A stretch of 64,000 bases of DNA, taken from Pseudomonadota bacterium. Lineage in GTDB: Bacteria; Myxococcota_A; UBA796; CAJQPC01. Below, piece after piece: positions 35,585-44,800 of this stretch. The stretch's first letter is position 1; each line of letters starts with the position of its first letter. The translations under genes and the position numbers were made by a program. The notes below the pieces were generated by a model. It worked only from the letters and a program-made list of their open reading frames with translations, was not told the DNA's origin and did not search any database. The DNA lies in the NCBI GenBank assembly GCA_024228935.1, contig JAAESX010000318.1:1-64000 (forward strand). Direction: 5' to 3'.

Positions 35585-36207
35585 GGGGTCTCCAGGGTCA
35601 GCGTGGTGCTCTGGCCGTCGGTGGTGTGGACCGCCCAGTTGCCGGCGGCCTCGGGACTGATGTGGATGCCATCGGGTCGCTCGGTGATGCGGGCGCCGCT
35701 GGACGCGAGCTCGGCCGATGGGAACAGCTCGCCGGGTGGGACGAGCCAGCCGTCCCCCGTCCAGACCTCGAGCTGGGCCTCGTAGGGGAGTGCGTCGACG
35801 TGGCGGTCGAGCCTCGTCCGGTCGGTGGGGTCCACTCGGAGGACGGCCTCCTGGTAGACACACTCCGCCTTGCAGACGAGCCAGGCGGCATCGAGCTCGA
35901 CGACCGACTCGTCGGTCCGCTCGAAGGGGAGCAGGACGACGAGCTCGTCGCTGTAGCCGAAGCTCTTGATGGGGCCGGGGGCCACGAACCGCTCGGGCGC
36001 GGGGAAGCGCGGGTCGCCGACTCGGACGTCGTCGCTGCGGATGTCGGTGGCCATGCCCGCGTCGCCGGGGTTCACCCAGTAGACGTGCCAGCCCGGGTCG
36101 AGCTCGAACTGGACGGCCAGCCAGTCGGCGTCGGCGAGCGTCCGGACCTGGACCTGTGGCGTCCGGTGCTGGACGGGGTGGATGCAGGCGAGGGCGACCA
36201 GGAGCAC
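35581..36207 (-). CDS. Lipoprotein with DsbD N-terminal (alpha) domain
   Basis: The 208-residue protein starts MLLVALAC (lipobox). GWHVYWVNPGDAGMATDI and AWLVCKAECVYQEAVL match the N-terminal domain of DsbD/ScsB-type proteins, including the C-x3-C pair that receives electrons. The transmembrane and C-terminal thioredoxin domains of full DsbD are absent. It is cotranscribed with the redoxin. Confidence 0.8.
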   Translation of the reverse strand: MLLVALACIHPVQHRTPQVQVRTLADADWLAVQFELDPGWHVYWVNPGDAGMATDIRSDDVRVGDPRFPAPERFVAPGPIKSFGYSDELVVLLPFERTDESVVELDAAWLVCKAECVYQEAVLRVDPTDRTRLDRHVDALPYEAQLEVWTGDGWLVPPGELFPSAELASSGARITERPDGIHISPEAAGNWAVHTTDGQSTTLTLETP

Positions 36208-36223
36208 GGGTTAGCTATGGCGC

Positions 36224-37105
36224 ATGTCACTCTCGGTCGCCACCCACTTCGGCACCTTCCACGCAGACGACGTCCTGGCCTGGTCGATGGTCACCACGTT
36301 CGTCGACGCCGACGCTACGCTCGTGCGGACGCGGGACCCGGACCTGCTCGCCGCGGCGGACATCGTGTTCGACGTGGGCGGTGTCTTCGACGTCGCGACG
36401 CGGCGGTTCGACCACCACCAGCAGGCGTATGGGGGGCTGCTGTCCTCGGCCGGTATGGTCCTGGACTGGCTCGAGGCCGAGGGTCGGGTCTCGCCGAGCC
36501 TGGCGGGGGTTCTCCGAGCCAACGTCGTGGACTACGTCGACGCGGTCGACAACGGGCGGCGCGAGCTCGTGCCCGGTGTGCCGTGCTTCGCGGTGCTCGT
36601 CGACACCCACAACAAGGGCTGCGAGACGCTCGCCGACTTCGACGGGGCCTTCCATCGGGCGGCGGAGATGGGGCGGCGGATGCTGGCGGGGATGGTCGAG
36701 GAGCATGCGGCAAGGCAACGGAACCGCGCCGCGATGCAGGCCGCGATGACCGACGCCGAACAGCGCGGCAGCAACGTCGTCCTCCTGGACCACTGGTTCG
36801 ACTGGAAGCCGCCCTACTACGACCTCGATGGCGTGAATCACCCCACGCAGTTCGTGATCCAGCCGGATCTGTCCGGGCTGACCTGGCGGGCTGTCGCCAT
36901 CCCACCCGAGCGCGGCTCGTTCGACAAGAAGCAGCCGCTGCCCATCGCCTGGGCCGGACTGGTCGACGACGAGCTGTCGGCGGCGTGCGGTGTGCCCGGC
37001 GGCAAGTTCTGCCACAAGAACCAGTTCATCATGGTCTTCGACACGCGGGCCGGGGCCCTGGCGGCGCTGCGGGCGACGGGGTTCGTTCGGGGTGCGCTGA
37101 GCTGA
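36224..37105 (+). CDS. MYG1-family DHH-like hydrolase
   Basis: The 293-residue protein begins MSLSVATHFGTFHADDVLAW and has FDVGGVFDVATRRFDHHQ, the metal-binding His/Asp motifs of the MYG1 (UPF0160) family, related to DHH phosphoesterases. YVDAVDNG and VLLDHWFDWKPPYYD are also typical. Eukaryotic MYG1 is a 3'-5' RNA exonuclease; the bacterial role is not established. The length agrees with the family. It is divergent from the DsbD-alpha gene with only 16 bp between starts. Confidence 0.88.
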   Translation: MSLSVATHFGTFHADDVLAWSMVTTFVDADATLVRTRDPDLLAAADIVFDVGGVFDVATRRFDHHQQAYGGLLSSAGMVLDWLEAEGRVSPSLAGVLRANVVDYVDAVDNGRRELVPGVPCFAVLVDTHNKGCETLADFDGAFHRAAEMGRRMLAGMVEEHAARQRNRAAMQAAMTDAEQRGSNVVLLDHWFDWKPPYYDLDGVNHPTQFVIQPDLSGLTWRAVAIPPERGSFDKKQPLPIAWAGLVDDELSAACGVPGGKFCHKNQFIMVFDTRAGALAALRATGFVRGALS

Positions 37106-37109
37106 CCCG

Positions 37110-38639
37110 TCAGAGGGCGGGCTTGAACGCCTCGGTGCTTCCGCAGTCGGCCTCGGGCACGGCGAGCCGGTCGGGCCGGACCAGCACGCGGTCCTCGTCG
37201 AGCTCTTCCGGGTCGGCCGACCACGCCTCGAGAGCGTGCGCTGCGGCCTTGGCGTTGGCCAGGAACAGCTCCTGGTCGATGTTGTCGAGCCGGTCGCAGG
37301 AGCGGTGGTAGCAGCGGTCGTAGGCTTCACCGGCCAGGCCGCCGAACGAGCTGGCCTCGGCGGAGCTCTTGTTGCCCTCGGCGCCGGTGAAGATGCCGCT
37401 GGTGGCGACGCCGACCTGGTAGAAGCCTCCGGAGTCGCTGCGCGAGACCGGGGGCGTCTCGCCGAAGGGCCGGTCCTGGAGGTCGAAGCCCTCGCCGAGC
37501 AGGACCTCGAGGTGGTCGCTCCCCTTGGGCGCGTTGCTTCCGGTGCTGCCGTCGCCGTCGTAGACGAAAGGGGCTCCGTTGGGGGAGGCGACCATGTCGT
37601 AGTTGAAGTAGGCGTCGGGCAGATCGTCGTACGACTCGAGCTCCTCGATCCAGGCGTAGCTACCGAGCAGGCCGTACTCCTCGCCGTCCCACCAGGCGAA
37701 CCGCACGGTGGGGCGATCCTCGGGGTCGAGAGCGGCGAGCTGGACGGCGAGCTCGAGGATCAGGGCCGAGCCACTCCCGTTGTCGTTCAGGCCGGGGCCC
37801 GCCATGACCGAGTCGAGGTGACCGCCGAGCATCACCACGTCGTCGCTGCCCGGGAGCTCGGCGAAGGTGTTGGTGAGCGTGTACTCGACGAGCTCGGTGG
37901 TGAGCAGGATCTGGGCGCTGTGCTCGCCCTCGACGAGGCTGGCTCCGAGCGCGTACGACAGTCCGAGGACCGGGATGTCGTAGGTCGCTCCGAGCGTGCC
38001 TTGGACGGGCTCCTGCCGGTCGTCCTGGCCCTCGTTGAAGATGAGGACGGCGCTGGCGCCTGCGTCGAGGGCGTTCTCGACCTTCTCGCTGAAGTTGCAG
38101 CTGCCACGCTGGATCAGCGCGATGTCCCCGGCCTCGAAGCCGTCGAAGTGTTCGGCTGAGCAGCCGCTGTTGCTGCTGTTGGCGTCCTCGCCCGGGGGCA
38201 CCTGGGGGTGGATGGCCGTGATGTCGCCTTCCAGATCGCCAGCCCCGGTGCCGCTCATGTCGACGTAGTCCTCGCCGTAGGCCTGGTCCTCGCCGTCGAT
38301 GGAGAGTCCGATCTCGACGACGTCCAGGTCCTCGAGCACGTGCAGGTCCTGCCACGGTGAGTAGCCGGCGGCGGTCAGGGTCTCGATGACGTAGTCGCTG
38401 CTCTGGAGCTGGCCCTCGGTGGTCCAGGCGCGCGTGTCGTTGTTCATCGCGCCGATCTCGGCCAGCGCGTCGAGGTGACCCATCAGGCCCTCGAGCGTCA
38501 CGGTGTCCGCGAGCGTCGGCGGCTCCTCCTCCTCGACGAGGGGGTCGCCGGTGTCGAGCGGCTCGTCCGGCGGGTCGTCCAGCTGGACGAGGTCATCGGT
38601 GGCGACAGAGCCGGAGAAGCACGCAAGCAGGAGAAGCAT
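37110..38639 (-). CDS. M28 family metallopeptidase lipoprotein with PA insert
   Basis: The 509-residue protein begins MLLLLACFSG (lipobox) and an acidic linker. A protease-associated insert lies near residues 130-260 (DIALIQRGSCNFSEKVENAL). The di-zinc site is LGGHLDSVMAGPGLNDNGSG, WWDGEEYGLLGS, YFNYDMVASP and CYHRSCDRLDNID, giving His, Asp, Glu-Glu, Asp and His. It is probably a secreted aminopeptidase. Confidence 0.88.
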   Translation of the reverse strand: MLLLLACFSGSVATDDLVQLDDPPDEPLDTGDPLVEEEEPPTLADTVTLEGLMGHLDALAEIGAMNNDTRAWTTEGQLQSSDYVIETLTAAGYSPWQDLHVLEDLDVVEIGLSIDGEDQAYGEDYVDMSGTGAGDLEGDITAIHPQVPPGEDANSSNSGCSAEHFDGFEAGDIALIQRGSCNFSEKVENALDAGASAVLIFNEGQDDRQEPVQGTLGATYDIPVLGLSYALGASLVEGEHSAQILLTTELVEYTLTNTFAELPGSDDVVMLGGHLDSVMAGPGLNDNGSGSALILELAVQLAALDPEDRPTVRFAWWDGEEYGLLGSYAWIEELESYDDLPDAYFNYDMVASPNGAPFVYDGDGSTGSNAPKGSDHLEVLLGEGFDLQDRPFGETPPVSRSDSGGFYQVGVATSGIFTGAEGNKSSAEASSFGGLAGEAYDRCYHRSCDRLDNIDQELFLANAKAAAHALEAWSADPEELDEDRVLVRPDRLAVPEADCGSTEAFKPAL

Positions 38640-38665
38640 GCCGAGAGAGTGCTTTGTGTTGAGCC

Positions 38666-38722
38666 GTGTGGGAAGTGCTCACACGTCGAAGGCGTGTAAA
38701 GATGCTGGATTGTTCGGGAACA
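38666..38722. promoter_or_regulatory. Cluster of inverted repeats upstream of the M28 peptidase gene
   Basis: GTGTG-9-CACAC (38666-38684), ACACG-7-CGTGT (38681-38697) and TGTTC-GG-GAACA (38711-38722) lie in the 121-bp gap between the M28 gene start and the TetR gene end. They are plausible regulator sites for the leftward M28 gene. They do not share the motif of the array at 39364-39483. Confidence 0.4.
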
Positions 38723-38760
38723 CAGAAATGTAGTGTTCGGTGGGGAGCGCTCGTCCGGGC

Positions 38761-39348
38761 TCAGGTCCACCCGCGAATCAGGGTCTCGACCAGCTCGTTC
38801 TCGACCTGCTCGGCCACGCCACGCTTCTCGAAGTGGGCGGCTCCGTGGACCGCGGCCCAGAGCGCCTCGGTCCGGAGGCGAGCGTCGCCCGGTCGGAACG
38901 GCGCGGCCTCGATGGCCTCGGTCACCATCGCGAGCAGCTCGGCGAGGGCGGAGTCGACCTCGGACCGCTGCTCGGTGCTGAGGATGACCTGGGGGCTGGA
39001 GAGCGACTGGTCGATGAGGCGGTACCCGTCCGGGTTGACCGTGCGGTACGAGGTCCAGGTGCCCGCGGCGACTCGGAGCCGCTCGAGCGGGTCGGGCCCC
39101 GCGTCGATGAGGCGGAGGCTCATGTGGCGGGCCAGATCGCCGATGGCTGCGAGCTGGAGCCGCGTGATGAGCGCCTGCCGGTCGGGGAAGTAGTAGAAGG
39201 CGCGGGCGTACGAGTACCCCATGTTCCGAGCGAGACTCCGCATGGTGAGACCCTCGAGGCCGCTGTCGCGCACGATGTCGTAGGCGGCGGTGAGAATCTC
39301 GCCGATACGCTCGTCGCGGCGATGCTGTTGTTGCTTGGTGAGGGCCAT
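38761..39348 (-). CDS. TetR-family transcriptional regulator
   Basis: The 195-residue protein has an N-terminal helix-turn-helix domain: RIGEILTAAYDIVRDSGLEG, then LTMRSLARNMGYSYARAFYY and FPDRQALI. The C-terminal ligand domain is about 120 residues. The gene points away from an amidohydrolase gene across a 161-bp spacer filled with 18-bp operator-like repeats, so it probably represses itself and the amidohydrolase. Confidence 0.88.
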   Translation of the reverse strand: MALTKQQQHRRDERIGEILTAAYDIVRDSGLEGLTMRSLARNMGYSYARAFYYFPDRQALITRLQLAAIGDLARHMSLRLIDAGPDPLERLRVAAGTWTSYRTVNPDGYRLIDQSLSSPQVILSTEQRSEVDSALAELLAMVTEAIEAAPFRPGDARLRTEALWAAVHGAAHFEKRGVAEQVENELVETLIRGWT

Positions 39349-39363
39349 TCGATGGTGCCGGGT

Positions 39364-39483
39364 TCAAGGATTTGAACGGGTATCAAAAACTGAACGGGGG
39401 TCAAGTTTCGATACCCAATCAGTTTTTGACACCAGTTCAAGTTTTGACAGGGGTTCAAGTTTTGACACCCTATCAAAACCTGA
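39364..39483. repeat. Seven 18-bp-phased operator-like repeats between tetR and the amidohydrolase gene
   Basis: Sites of form TCA-n5-TGA begin at 39383, 39401, 39419, 39437, 39455 and 39473, exactly 18 bp apart (the 39401 site ends CGA rather than TGA). A first 12-base copy (TCAAGGATTTGA) begins at 39364 and its right arm is in the same phase. Two sites are identical (TCAAGTTTTGA at 39437 and 39455). Between them run G- or C-rich triplets such as caccc and cgggg. They are best read as a multi-site operator for the adjacent TetR protein. Confidence 0.75.
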
Positions 39484-39509
39484 TACCCGCTCGAATCCCG
39501 GAGCCACCC

Positions 39510-41237
39510 ATGCACGACATCCTCATCAAGAACGGCACGCTCATCGACGGCACCGGCACCGAACGACGCCAGGCCGATGTGGCGATCCAGGGCGACCGCA
39601 TCGTGGCGGTCGGCCGCGATCTCGGCCCGGCTCGCGAGGAGATTGATGCCAGCGGCTGCATCGTGACGCCCGGCTTCGTCGACGTGCACACCCACTACGA
39701 CGCTCAGGTCACCTGGGACCCGATGATGACCCCCAGCTCGTGGCACGGCGTGACCACCGTCGTGATGGGCTCGTGCGGCGTCGGGTTCGCCCCAGCCCGC
39801 CCGGACCGACACGAGTGGCTCATCGGCCTGATGGAAGGGGTCGAGGACATCCCCGGCGCGGCCATGCACGAGGGCATCCAGTGGGAGTGGGAGACGTTCC
39901 CCGAGTACATGGACGCGATCGAGCGGCGGCCGCACGTCATCGACTTCGGCGCCCAGATCCCGCACGGAGCGCTGCGGGCGTACGTCATGGGCGAGCGGGG
40001 AGCCGACAACGAGGAGGCCACGCCCGACGACGTCGCCGAGATGTCGCGCATCGTCGAGGAGGCGCTCGGCGCGGGTGCGCTCGGGTTCTCGACCAGCCGC
40101 ACGCTGCTCCACAAGTCGGTCTTCGGCGTTCCCGTCCCCGGTACGTTCGCCCACCGAGACGAGCTCTTCGGGATCGGCGATGCCCTCAAGCGCGCCGACG
40201 CCGGCGTCTTCCAGTGCGCCAGCGAGCACGCCGACGTGCCGCGGGAGACCCGCTGGATGCGGGAGCTCGCCGAGGAGACCGGCCGGCCTGTGACCTTCAA
40301 CCTCTCGCAGACCGACCAGGCGCCGACGCTGTGGAAGGAGCTCGTCGAGGTCCTCGACCAGGCCCATGCGGACGGCGTCCCGCTCTACGCTCAGGTCGCG
40401 GGTCGGGCCATCGGCATCGTCATGAACTGGCGACTCACGGCGCACCCGTTCCGCCTGTTCCCTGCGTTCCATGCCGAGCAGTACAACCACCCGGAGTTCG
40501 AGGACCTGGTCGCCCGGCTCCGCCTGCCCGAGGTGCGCGAGCGCATCGTCAACGACACGCCCATCCAGCTCGACGAGTTTGCGACCTTCGTCACGCGCAG
40601 CTTCCACAAGATGTTCAAGATCGGCGCGAACCCTGACTACGAGCCGAGCGAGGCCGTCAGCGTCGCGGCGGAGGCGGCCCGCCGTGGGGTCAAACCCGAG
40701 GAGGTCGCGTACGAGTGGATGCTCGAGAACGACGGCGAGGGCACCCTCTACTTCCCGCTGTTCAACTACTCGGACGGCAACCTGGAGCTCCTCAAGCAGC
40801 TGCATGCCCATCCGCAGACGCTCATGGGCCTCTCGGATGCGGCGGCCCACTGTGGCGCCATCTGCGACGGCGGGATGCCGACCTTCATGCTGACCCACTG
40901 GGCGCGTGACCGGACCCGCGGCGAGCGCCTGCCGCTCGAGTACATCGTCATGCGACAGACCTCGCAGACGGCATCGCTCTTCGGCCTGCGCGACCGCGGC
41001 GTCGTCGCCCCCGGGATGAAGGCGGACGTCAACGTGATCGACTTCGACGAGCTGCGACTGCTCGCTCCCGAGATCCTGTTCGACCTGCCGGCCGGCGGAC
41101 GACGACTCGCCCAGCGGCCCGAGGGCTACAAGGCGACCGTCTGCTCAGGTGAGGTCATCTTCCGCGATGGGACGCACACCGGAGCGCTGCCCGGAAAGCT
41201 CGTTCGCGGTGCGCAGGAGCCTCAGGCCCAGGCCTGA
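39510..41237 (+). CDS. Amidohydrolase, N-acyl-D-amino-acid deacylase-like
   Basis: The 575-residue protein begins MHDILIKNGTLIDGTGTERR, the usual N-terminal strand pair of amidohydrolase family 3. GFVDVHTHYDAQVTWDP carries the metal-binding HxH, and GLSDAAAHCGAICDGGM contains the later Asp. Closest by eye are D-aminoacylases and related deacylases; the substrate is unknown. The ATG at 39510 is used, since a longer frame would translate the operator repeats. The TetR regulator upstream suggests induction by a small molecule. Confidence 0.83.
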   Translation: MHDILIKNGTLIDGTGTERRQADVAIQGDRIVAVGRDLGPAREEIDASGCIVTPGFVDVHTHYDAQVTWDPMMTPSSWHGVTTVVMGSCGVGFAPARPDRHEWLIGLMEGVEDIPGAAMHEGIQWEWETFPEYMDAIERRPHVIDFGAQIPHGALRAYVMGERGADNEEATPDDVAEMSRIVEEALGAGALGFSTSRTLLHKSVFGVPVPGTFAHRDELFGIGDALKRADAGVFQCASEHADVPRETRWMRELAEETGRPVTFNLSQTDQAPTLWKELVEVLDQAHADGVPLYAQVAGRAIGIVMNWRLTAHPFRLFPAFHAEQYNHPEFEDLVARLRLPEVRERIVNDTPIQLDEFATFVTRSFHKMFKIGANPDYEPSEAVSVAAEAARRGVKPEEVAYEWMLENDGEGTLYFPLFNYSDGNLELLKQLHAHPQTLMGLSDAAAHCGAICDGGMPTFMLTHWARDRTRGERLPLEYIVMRQTSQTASLFGLRDRGVVAPGMKADVNVIDFDELRLLAPEILFDLPAGGRRLAQRPEGYKATVCSGEVIFRDGTHTGALPGKLVRGAQEPQAQA

Positions 41238-41428
41238 TCGGAGTGCTCGATGAGGAGCAGCTCCCACCAGCGGTTCGCGGTCCGGATGGCCGATGTGCGC
41301 TCGGAGATGTCCGGCATGCACATGGCGTCTTCGACGGCGCGCAGGTAGCGCTCGTAGTCCTCGCGCGGCGGCATGGCCGCGCGATGGGGATTCCAGAGGG
41401 CGTACGTGACTTCGGTCTGCGTGTTCAT
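41222..41428 (-). CDS. Small unknown protein, 68 residues
   Basis: The protein begins MNTQTEVTYALWNPHRAAMP and ends NRWWELLLIEHSDQAWA. It looks helical and has no signal or known motif. Its 3' end overlaps the amidohydrolase stop by 16 bases on the other strand. It may be cotranscribed with the HMA-domain gene that ends at 41471. Confidence 0.5.
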   Translation of the reverse strand: MNTQTEVTYALWNPHRAAMPPREDYERYLRAVEDAMCMPDISERTSAIRTANRWWELLLIEHSDQAWA

Positions 41429-41470
41429 GCCCCTTAGAGCGGAACACGCAGCCCGTTCCACAACCCCTGA

Positions 41471-41797
41471 TCAGGCGTTCGAGTCCTTGGCCTTGTAGCC
41501 GGTGTCCTCGATGGCCTTCTGCAGGGCGGCCTTGTCGGTCTTCGAATCGTCGTAGCAGATGTGCGCGGTGCCGGTCTGGTAGTCGACGGCCGCCGCGTTG
41601 ACGCCCTCGATCTCGTTCAGGGCGGTGGTGACCTTCTGCGAGCAGTCGCCACAGGACATGCCCTCGACCTCGAACGTGGCCTTGGCGCCAGCGGTGGCTT
41701 CGACGTTGGCCTTGGCCTCGGCGGAAGCAGCGGCGTCCTGCATGGGGCAGGCGTCGGCGGTGTTGAGCGAGAAGGCGAAGAGGAGGCTGGTGAGCAT
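41471..41797 (-). CDS. Secreted heavy-metal-associated (HMA) domain protein
   Basis: The 108-residue protein has a signal peptide (MLTSLLFAFSLNTADA), a short Ala/Glu linker and one HMA domain with VEGMSCGDCSQKVTTALNEI, whose C-x2-C binds Cu(I), Zn or Hg. HMA proteins usually work in the cytoplasm as metallochaperones; a secreted one suggests a periplasmic metal carrier. Another Cys (DACPMQD) follows the signal. Confidence 0.85.
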   Translation of the reverse strand: MLTSLLFAFSLNTADACPMQDAAASAEAKANVEATAGAKATFEVEGMSCGDCSQKVTTALNEIEGVNAAAVDYQTGTAHICYDDSKTDKAALQKAIEDTGYKAKDSNA

Positions 41798-41820
41798 TTC
41801 GGGACTCCGAGAGTGGGCCG

Positions 41821-44800
41821 CTAACGTAGCAGGGCCTCCAGCCGGGTGCGCCAGGTCGTGTCCGCGCCGACCTCGTCCAGGGCCGGTCCGAGCTCCGAGA
41901 GCTCCTCGCCCCGTGCCTCGAGGATCCCCTTGGGGACGTCATCGAGCAGCTCCTCGGCCGAGGACCAGGGCCAGTGTTCCGGCGGCTGGACAAGCTTGTT
42001 GCCCACGCGGTCGACCTGCTCGAGCGCGCCCACCTCGCTCGCGTACCGGATCACCGCGAAGGCCGCGAACAGCACGTCGACCGCCGAGGCCGCTTGCCGT
42101 GCCCGCCGCAGGGCCATGACGGCGTTGTCGAGCGCCTGGTTCGGCCGGCCCTCCATTCCGTAGCTCAGGGCCATGCGGTTCAGGATGCTGCTGCGCGCGC
42201 CCATGTCGCCCATCCGGTCCACCTGCTCAAGGTCCTTCTCGAGCCAGCGACGGGCCTCGGCGGGGTCGGGCTCCGCGGCCCACCACAGGAAGTAGTTGGC
42301 GAGCATGCCCATCGTGATCGCCTGTCCGGCCAGGTCGCCGTGCCGCTCCTTCAGCTCGAGGCTCTCCCGGCTCACCGCCAGGTAGGTGTCGTGGTCCGCG
42401 AGCCGCGAGGCCTGTGCTTGGAGCACCCGTGCGAGGAGCAGGTCGCGGTCACGGCTGGGCTCGAGCGGCCTCAGCCGGTCGAGCTGGACCTGGAGTTCTT
42501 CGGCGAGGTCGGCGTCGGGTCCGGGTCGAATGCCGCGGGCCTCGCTGCGCGCCAGAGCGTTGTAGAAGTCGCAGACCGCCTCGACGAGCGAGTGCTGCGA
42601 GGCGTCATCGAGGCGCTCGCGGACGCCGTGGATCTCTTCGATGAGTGCGGACAGGTCGCTCTTGCCTCGCAGGGAGAACGCCGTGAAGAACCAGCTGTTG
42701 ACGACCTCGAGTGCGTCGACGTGCGGGCTCTCGACGAGCCTACGGAAGAGCGCGATGGCACGGCGCTGATCCGAGGTCTCGCCGCGACGGAGGACGCGTG
42801 CCTCCACCAAGTCGAGACGGTCGGCAGATGCTTGATCGAGGTGCGGGCCCAGGCGGCGGGCGATCTCGATGTTGTCGACCGCCTCGGGCAGAGCGCCCTG
42901 CCGAGCGGACTGCTCCGCCGCGAGGACGGCGTACCGGGCTGCCGCTCCCCGAGTGGCGTCACCGCCGTGGAGGGCATGCATCACCAGGTCGCCGAGGGGC
43001 GCGCTCTCGAGCCCGCTCAGGTGATCGACGACCCGGCGATGGAACTCGCGAATGACCTTGCGGGGGCCACCGCCCTCGAGCTGGGCGCTGGCTGCCAGCA
43101 CCTGGCGCGTGAGCTCCGTTCGGAAGCGGAACCGCTCGTCGTCGTCCAGGTCTTCGATCAGGCCGACGGTCCGCTCGATCTCGGCGAGCTCGGACAGCAC
43201 CTCGATCCGAGTCCACCCGAGTCCACTGGCCAGGGCCTCGGTCGGGAACGTGCGCCCGCAGCTTGCGGCCGCCTGCAACAACAGGCGCCTGCGGGGGTCG
43301 TCGATACGCGCGATGCGCATCTCCTCGAGCTCCCGCAAGTGGCGCGGTCGGCCTCCGACCCGGTCGGCCACGGTCGACGCGAACCCGTCCTGGGCGTTCA
43401 TGCCGGCGGCGAGCAGCAGCTCGGCCACCTCGCCCGCGCTGAAGGGCTCGAGGACCAGGCGGTGTTCCGGGTCCGACAGCTCCTGATGAGGGCCGTCGTC
43501 GGGCCGCTGGACGAGGACGAGGACGAACGGGTGAGGGGGCGGCTCGTCCGGCTCGGTGAGCATCGCGTGCAGGTGTCCGAGCAGGCCGAGCGACGAGGGG
43601 TCCGCCCACTGCAGGTCGTCGATCAGGACCGCCACCGGCCCGGTCTGCAGTGCGTCACGGACCGCCCGGGTGACGTCGCGCCGCAGTCGCTCCACGGTGA
43701 GACTCTCGGCGTCGCGTCCGTCGCCCAGGCTGAGCAGCACGCCGACACCCGGAAGGACCTCGAGGGCGGCCTCGCTCGCTGCACCCGCGGCCTCGCTGAG
43801 CGCCGATTCCCGCGCTTGCACGGCTGCGAGCTCCAGGTGCTCGCCGAGGACCTGACCCAGCGCGACGGACAGCACGGCGTACGGCGCGGTCTTGCCTTCG
43901 CCGGCGGGGGCTTCGGCCTCGCCCACGCCGACCCGCAGGCCCGGGAGCTCCAGGCGTCGGATGACCTCGCGGGCGAACCGGCTCTTGCCGACGCCGTCGG
44001 GGCCCTCGATGACGAGCTGGTGGAAGCCGGGAGTGCGCAGCTCGGACACCAACGGGCCGGGGTCCCGTCCCGCCCCAGCGACGTACCGGGGAGATCGGAG
44101 CGAGCCCGCCACGCCCTCGCTCAGGTCGGCCGAGGTCTCCGCGAGCCGACGCTCGGTGCGCCCCAGGACCGCCACGCCCGCAGCGGCCGCGCATCCGGCG
44201 AGGAGGACCAGGGGCAGGAGTCGACCCGACAGCGCCAGGGGCATCAGCGCCAGCGCGGCGCCTGTCGCGATGCCGAGCGGGACGAACAGACGACGTGGCG
44301 TGCCGCGGCCGATGCCCGCGTGGACGGTGTCCTCGATCACGCCTCCGCTGGCTGCGGCCAGCATCACGCCGGGGATGCCCACGGCGGCGCAGACGAACAG
44401 GCCGTCCGGCCCCATGCCCACCGGGATCGACGCGAGGCCCACCCCGAGAGCGCCGGCGACAGCGCCAGGAGCCAGCAAGCCCAGATCGAACCGGTCCAGT
44501 GCCTGGAGTCCCAGTCGACGGCCCAGGACGAGGACGCCGAGCGCGCAGCCGACGCCGGGAACGACGAGCAGGGTCCCCGCCAGGTCGACGGCCCAGATCA
44601 GCGGAGCGAGGGCGGGCAGTCCCGCTGGGGTGAGCGCGGGGTGGTCGAGCGCCGGCGCCATCGGCGTCCAGTCCATCGCCCAGAGTGCGAACACCGCGCC
44701 GAGGGCCACGCCGAGTCCCACCCGTCCCGTCGAGGGCAAGAACCCGCGGCTCTCTCCGCGCACCCGCTGGCCGCCGATGGCCGATGCGAGCGCGGCGAGG

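Noticed and set aside
39364..39483. 18-bp repeats as a CRISPR array or plasmid-type iterons
   Set aside because: The units are too short and spacers too regular for CRISPR, there is no cas gene, and there is no rep gene; their place between tetR and its divergent neighbour fits operators.
39484..39508. tRNA T-arm-like string (ctcgaatcccggag)
   Set aside because: No matching acceptor stem, D arm or anticodon arm is found on either side.
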